Assembly (NCBI GenBank): GCA_029717555.1
Contig: JAMDHS010000034.1
Coordinates: forward strand, 1 to 64,000
Source of the DNA: Peribolospora baueri
Taxonomy: Eukaryota > Basidiomycota > Peribolosporomycetes > Peribolosporales > Peribolosporaceae
Direction of reading: 5' to 3'
Length of the DNA: 64,000 bases
Below, piece after piece: positions 59,257 to 64,000 of the stretch; position 1 is the stretch's first letter, and the number at the start of each line of letters is the position of its first letter. The notes beneath the pieces were generated by a model that was given only the letters and a program-made list of their open reading frames with translations, was not told where the DNA came from and did no database searches. Position numbers and translations under genes: made by a program.

Positions 59257-60342
59257 TCATTCGTCCTCGCTGAAGAGCACCTGACCTCGATGATTGAAGG
59301 TCATGAAGCTCGGTCGGGCGTCGATCTGGTCGATGGACCTGGTTTGTGGCCGGCGCAGGGATGGAGGGGAACGGGGCATAAGAGAGAGACGGTTCAGAGG
59401 GAGCAGTGAGAAGACAAAAGACGAAAGGACTTGGGAAACGGGACAAGCAAGCCCGGCGAAGATCCTGGTCGCTCCATCTGTTTTTCCCGGCTCAGGAAAC
59501 ACCATCCTAGCCTCCGAGGCCCACAGCTCACCTCTTTCGCATCTCGCTCGCCCAAGTGATCTCCTTGAGCGGAGCGGCGGTGAGGGCGACACCAAGGAGT
59601 ATGATAAGCAGGGACGACAAGGTTTCGACGGCGATCTACTTGGCGCGGGCCGCAGGGAGATGAATAACCAGCATGGGCGAGAGGGCGTCAGTACAATGTC
59701 CAATGCGTGGGGGATGTGCTTGTAAGGGTAGGTACCAGGAATGTCACGTCAGCCATAAAGCCGAGCTCACTCACATCGAGTGGAAGCTCTCCCTGAGGTC
59801 TGTCTAGCGCTTTTTGAAGGGATAGATCTGTTGAGATGTCCGGGCGAGTCCGATCAGCGTCACCCAAGCAGCCGGCGAACGTATGGGAAGCCCGCGTGCG
59901 TCGCTTCCACCTAATACTAGCATGGAAGCACGCAAACAGCACTGCAGTGGAGGAGTAAGGTACTCACGCTCATAGGTGGAATAAGCTGAGTGGAAAAAGA
60001 CGACTGTTGTCCGCGCGAAAAGTGAAAGGTCGGTCGAGACCGACGGGGCGACGGTAGGATGAAGAGAAAATGTGAGAGAAATGGCAGAGTGAGTGTCCAC
60101 AGTTTTGTCTCCCGCCTCCGCCTGGTCCCCTCAAGTTTCGCAAGCGGAAGAGCAAATGCGAGCTCATACGGAGACCCCATCCGTACCCAAGCCTGCATCT
60201 TTAACCCACACATCTACCACTCTACCCCCATATCCCAGCGCATCCCAGCGCATCCTCCTCATATTTACCCTGCTGCAGCATTGTATGGACGAAACTCACC
60301 AGTGCCCAGTGCAAGCACCAATCTGCCAACCTTCGACGGCAT
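59257..60342 (-). CDS. EMC5: ER membrane protein complex subunit 5
   Basis: Subunit of the EMC insertase, which inserts tail-anchored and multipass proteins into the ER membrane. Five short exons of 43, 36, 53, 104 and 82 nt (60342-60300, 60003-59968, 59827-59775, 59635-59532, 59338-59257) splice in consistent phases to 105 aa. The product starts MPSKVGRLVLALGTVVFFHS, has the EMC5 signature AYSTYEHLSLQKALDRPQGE, a second span (AVETLSSLLIILLGVALTAA), then PLKEITWASEMRKRSIDQID and the typical end RPSFMTFNHRGQVLF. Two spans and a total near 105-130 aa match the EMC5/MMGT1 family. No exon is long enough to stand out as an open frame. An alternative small exon could exist in intron 3; skipping it gives the better family match. 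Confidence 0.9.
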
Positions 60343-62679
60343 CGTTTGTCGTTGTCAGTTCCCCGGGACGGTGGGTAGATCGCGCTTTCTTCGAGACGCC
60401 TGTGATGGCGCGCACAAGTTCGAGAGGCTGGGCCACGTGGTCGGCACGTGACTACTCTGCCTATTTCCGTTTGCAGTAACACAACACGCCCATGATTTCA
60501 CGCCTGGAACCATACGATGAGAGGACGAAGGAGACGGTCGAGTATGGACGGCGGGCTCTCGTCCTCCTCTTTTAACATCCTTCCCTGTCCTGACGATTAA
60601 AGCCCGATGTCGACTGCTAAACCACCCAGGTCTCCCTCACCCCGGAAGGAGGCAGCGGTGTCGTGCACCAGACGCACGACGTCCGCGATCGGCAACAGAA
60701 TGGACGACCGTGCGTATCTAGCTGTAACTCCCCCGCACTGCCTTCTCGAGAGCAACATTCCTGGCCTCGGAGGAAGACGGTCTTGGTCGCCCGAAGCGCC
60801 AGCTGAGCCAAGGTTCTTGTCGAGCCGCCACAGGCACGCGAGAAGGGTTAAAAGAGAGCGCAGCTTTGCGTGTAGAGCGCCTATGGTTCGGGAGCTCAAG
60901 ACGAGAAGAGAGGAAACCTCACGAGTCTTGGATGCATGCTGTCCAACGTGACTCCTATATATTCCGGCCGAAACGTGCGCCCGCAAGCGTTTAGGGAAAC
61001 AGTGGTGCGCGGGGCGTTAGCGGAAAATGCAGTGGTGCTGATGATTCTGCTCAAGGCAGAGAGGTGGAAGTGTGCGAAGGCGACCGGAGAGGTCGTTCAC
61101 ACGTTCCCACGTCCGGAACAAGCTGATACACCCTTAAGAGGAGGCTCGAAAGACGTCGGCCTTGACCGAGGCATCGATTTTCGCATCACGCCCTTGTGAG
61201 AAGGCGAATGCGGGACAGGCGGTACGCTTCGACGGCCATCACTTCTCCCTTGAGCCTGGTCGCCGTTAGCAAGCGGTCTGAACTGGTCATCCTCTTTCAG
61301 GTCCACCTTATGGGAATCAACACGGATGAGGCCGCCACTACGCCATGAAAGCCATCTGTAAGCCGCCCGTCTGCACATGTGTAGAGGGAGATTCGTTGGC
61401 CGCACGACGCTGTTCGTCCTAGCCGTGACAGAACTGCATCTCTCTGCTTGCAGCACATTGCATCGTAACCGTCTGTTGGAAGAACGGATATGAAGTCGGA
61501 CCGAGGAGGCTGGACGGGTCACTCCGGTGTCTTGCACCACTCCGGCGGCTTAACTGGGCCCGATCGGGCGGGGCAGGAGGACAAGGGAGACGCGTCGAAA
61601 AGATGAGGTGGATTGAGCTGGACGACGGGGGTGAAGCAGGGTGTTGTTGTTTGGCTTAGGCGTCGGTGCCGAGACGTTACCGAGACGAACGAGGGAGGCG
61701 TCGATGACGACGGCGACAAGGAAGTGGAGGCCCGCAAGGCTTGCCGACTCGGACCGATCCATCCGCCGCACGTCCACGTGGTTTGCGGCCGCCTTTCAAA
61801 CACTTGCCGACGTGCATCGCGACAAAGACGTGCACCGGACGAGCTGCGCACCGGGACTGGTGAGATTGTCAAGAGCGAGACAGGCGTAATGGGAGTGATG
61901 AGAGCAAAGCGAGCGTGGAGACGGAAGAGAAAGGAAGGTGACGTTGTGGGATGAGACAGATGAAGGGAGGCAAGGCCGACTGCGGCAGACAGCAAGAAAA
62001 GGTGAATTGGATATCCGGATTGACGTCCATGGTGGGTTGAGAGAGTGGAGAGAGAGTCGTTATCTCAAGACAGTATAGTATCATCATCCTCTCCCTCTAA
62101 CCCTCTCTGATCAGGCCCCGTAAAACCAGCGACGCCAGCTGGGAACCAGGGCCACTGCGCTCCCTCCCCTCCACCCACACCTCCATCTCTCTCCTCCCTT
62201 CCCAAGCCTTAAATAAATTTGTATCTTCAGGAGCTCTATATGCTTGAAGTTGAATAAGTTGGTAATATTTATTCACTAAAAATAACCGATTACGTTTGAT
62301 GGATTGACAATGGTTAGGTAGGCAGTGCGCTTGAGGACACCGCAAACAGCGCAGCGCTTCCACAGACCAACTTAACCCGAGCTGGTCCCACCCAGCACGT
62401 TCTGGTCCTCCCTTATCTCGCCGGATGCAGAACTTTCTCAGCGAATGCGGATTGTCTCTCCAGACGCACAAAGAGACAACCGCGTCCCCCAGGTTTATCA
62501 ACCGCAATTGCGCTGCCAGAAGCGGAGATAGGCCTTCTTTCCTCTGTTCCCCGCACGTGGACAACGTCTCCAAGACGTCTGCTCCATCGCCGGTAGGCAG
62601 ATAGATAACTAGCGAGCGCATCGCCCAGCTTCCTCTCAGCTCCCAGCACGCGCTCAGACGACAACGACAATCGGGAAGG
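60343..62679. other. intergenic region, no gene recognised
   Basis: About 2.3 kb. Several overlapping open frames of 70-160 codons exist on both strands (for example 60607-60951 + and 61519-61995 -), but none has a domain, and I could not assemble a convincing spliced product. An AT-rich patch at about 62200-62300 stands out from the GC-rich background. It should contain the EMC5 promoter on the left and the hydrolase promoter on the right. Confidence 0.4.
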
Positions 62680-63952
62680 ATGCTCCCCAGACGACAAAGA
62701 CGCCTCTGCTTCCTTCTTTCCCTTCTCACATCAACAGCTGTCACCGCTCTCGCTCCCTCACAACAACCACAACCATCGCCCGTCAACTTTGAGCCGCGCT
62801 TCGACCACGACAGATCTGTGCCTCTCCCCCACCGCCCGACCGACTACCGAGTCCTCTCCGCCGAGCTGACCTCCCCCTTCTTCAGCCCAGATCACCCCTC
62901 CAACCTCCTCCTTCAGAAGAGAGGCGGAAACAGCAACAGCGCCAACGAGTCCGCCGCGGAGCTCGTCAGGGGGGCCTTGCTCAGCGCCCAGAGGGCTAGG
63001 TGGGTGTTTTCTAGCCTCCTTCAGGTTGGATTGGAGATAGATCGGGTGGGGAGGGCTAGCTAGAAGAGGATGGGGAGAAGATCCCTTTCGCCCATCAAAG
63101 GGTCTTCGAGGAGAGTGCCGCCGGAAGTCGAGCTCGTCGTTCGACGGATGGCGCAGCGCTCGTCCGCGCACGCCGGTACTCAACGTGGACATTGCTATGA
63201 TCGCCTCCTTTTCTCCATTCGACGTCTATATTCAATGATAGTTGGGAACAAGGAGTGTGAGTGTCTTTGGATAGAATTTTTCGGCGCCTCGTTCCCCGCG
63301 TATCTCCTCCCTGATTCATCGCCGGGCTTTTTTTGTCCTCATTCGATCTGGATCAACAGCGCTATCTCAGCACTGCTAGAGTACGGCTACGCCGGCTTTT
63401 CCGTCTTCGCCCAAGATGGCCCCAGCTATCTCGGTTCGCACCCTCCCCGGTCCTACCCCAACCAGGTCCTCCAGCTCGCCTATGACGCCGTCGTCCGTCA
63501 AGACCCGTCAGGCCGCCTTGGAAACAACTTCATCGACGTCAGCACCTCGCCCACTGTCGGCTCTTCCGCCGACCCAGCCAGCCTGGGCGAAGGCGTCCTT
63601 CTCGGAGCCCTCGCATTCGGCCAGCTCGCCGATCCGTCCTCTTTCTGGGGCGGTGGAGCCTCCCGCCAACTCACGTGGATCCTCCAGACCGCCCCTCGAG
63701 ACGCCAATGGCATCGTCTCTCACCGCGCTGATTCGCTCCAGTACTGGTCCGACGGCGTTTACATGATCCCTCCCTTTCTCGCCGCCTATGGCCTCATGAC
63801 GAACAATCAGAGCCTCCTCCAGGCGGCGTACGAACAGGTCGTAGGCTACAGGACGTATCTTCGGATCGGCGCCGGGAACGCGACCGGCACGTGGAGCCAC
63901 ATTTGGAATCAAAGCTCGAGGACTTGGGTCGATCAGGGCGCTTGGGCTACGG
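62680..63952 (+). CDS. secreted GH105/GH88-like hydrolase, partial at right edge
   Basis: The first three exons are visible: 62680-62999, a 15-nt microexon 63242-63256, and 63360-63952, which ends at a GTGAGC donor; the rest lies beyond the window. The product starts with a signal peptide (MLPRRQRRLCFLLSLLTSTA). It then reads SAQRA + SWEQG + VAISALLEYGYAGFSVFAQD, followed by NNFIDVSTSPTVGSSADPAS, EGVLLGALAFGQLAD, DGVYMIPPFLAAYGLMTNNQ, TGTWSHIWN and WVDQGAWATG. The WEQG start of an alpha/alpha barrel and the D-GVYM-PPFLA-YG block match unsaturated rhamnogalacturonyl/glucuronyl hydrolase-like proteins (GH105/GH88). These act on pectin fragments left by lyases. Exact substrate is not determinable. 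The microexon restores the SWEQG motif. Confidence 0.75.
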
Positions 63953-64000
63953 GTGAGCGCTGGAGCGCCTGCTCTTTTTACAGATTTCGTGCTTAGCTCG

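Noticed and set aside
59636-59774. extra EMC5 exon encoding HIPHALDI
   Set aside because: Splice sites possible (weak GTACTG donor), but inserting it disrupts the EMC5 family match between PQGELPLD and IAVETLSS.
60597-60986. 129-codon open frame on -
   Set aside because: No motif; overlapping + frame of similar length; could not be extended by splicing.
61519-61995. 158-codon open frame on - ending KPPEWCKTPE
   Set aside because: Pro/Ser/Thr-rich, no domain, competing frames on both strands, and no splice extension that gives a recognisable protein. Not enough to call a gene.

Overview
The window looks like nuclear DNA of a basidiomycete fungus. It is GC-rich. Most genes are cut by short introns (about 70-200 nt) with GTGAGT/GTRNGY donors and TAG/CAG acceptors, and spliced products match fungal families: Eaf1/Vid21, Mex67, Sac3, proteinase-B inhibitor, EMC5 and GH26. 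I cannot fix the class; Microbotryomycetes and Ustilaginomycotina both fit. All gene models were spliced by hand from reading frame, splice sites and family motifs.

Layout. 0.8-2.7 kb: bZIP transcription factor (-), with about 3 kb of apparently gene-free DNA upstream. 5.8-6.7 kb: fossil 3' end of a Ty1/copia element. 7.3-9.1 kb: cytosolic tyrosyl-tRNA synthetase (-), head-to-head with an intronless unknown gene (9.4-11.1, +). 11.4-12.2: tiny four-exon membrane protein (-). 12.8-18.0: NuA4 scaffold Eaf1/Vid21 (-). 18.2-20.9: rearranged Ty3/gypsy remains containing a 629-nt-arm inverted repeat of reverse transcriptase. 21.6-23.2: acidic disordered protein (-). 24.6-27.6: mRNA exporter Mex67 (-). 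28.4-33.0: 1,505-aa unknown protein (-). 34.4-35.1: TMEM170-like membrane protein (+). 35.7-38.1: unknown protein with a conserved-looking C-terminal domain (+). 38.8-39.4: Pbi2-like inhibitor (-). 39.8-44.5: valyl-tRNA synthetase (+) with a probable second, mitochondrial start. 45.5-53.3: TREX-2 scaffold Sac3 (+). 53.9-55.9: secreted, probably GPI-anchored GH26 enzyme (-). 57.8-58.5: one-span membrane protein (-). 59.3-60.3: EMC5 (-). 62.7 to the right edge: secreted GH105-like hydrolase (+, cut by the window end).

How genes relate. Two translation enzymes (TyrRS, ValRS) and two partners of the mRNA export route (Mex67 and Sac3) are present, but genes are individually transcribed and I see no metabolic cluster. 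Two pairs share short divergent promoters: TyrRS/unknown (307 bp) and inhibitor/ValRS (about 350 bp). I found no obvious novel multi-gene system. The most unusual structures are the gypsy palindrome, two microexons (21 and 15 nt) that encode family signature motifs, and a near-perfect 26-nt inverted repeat at 4.3 kb.
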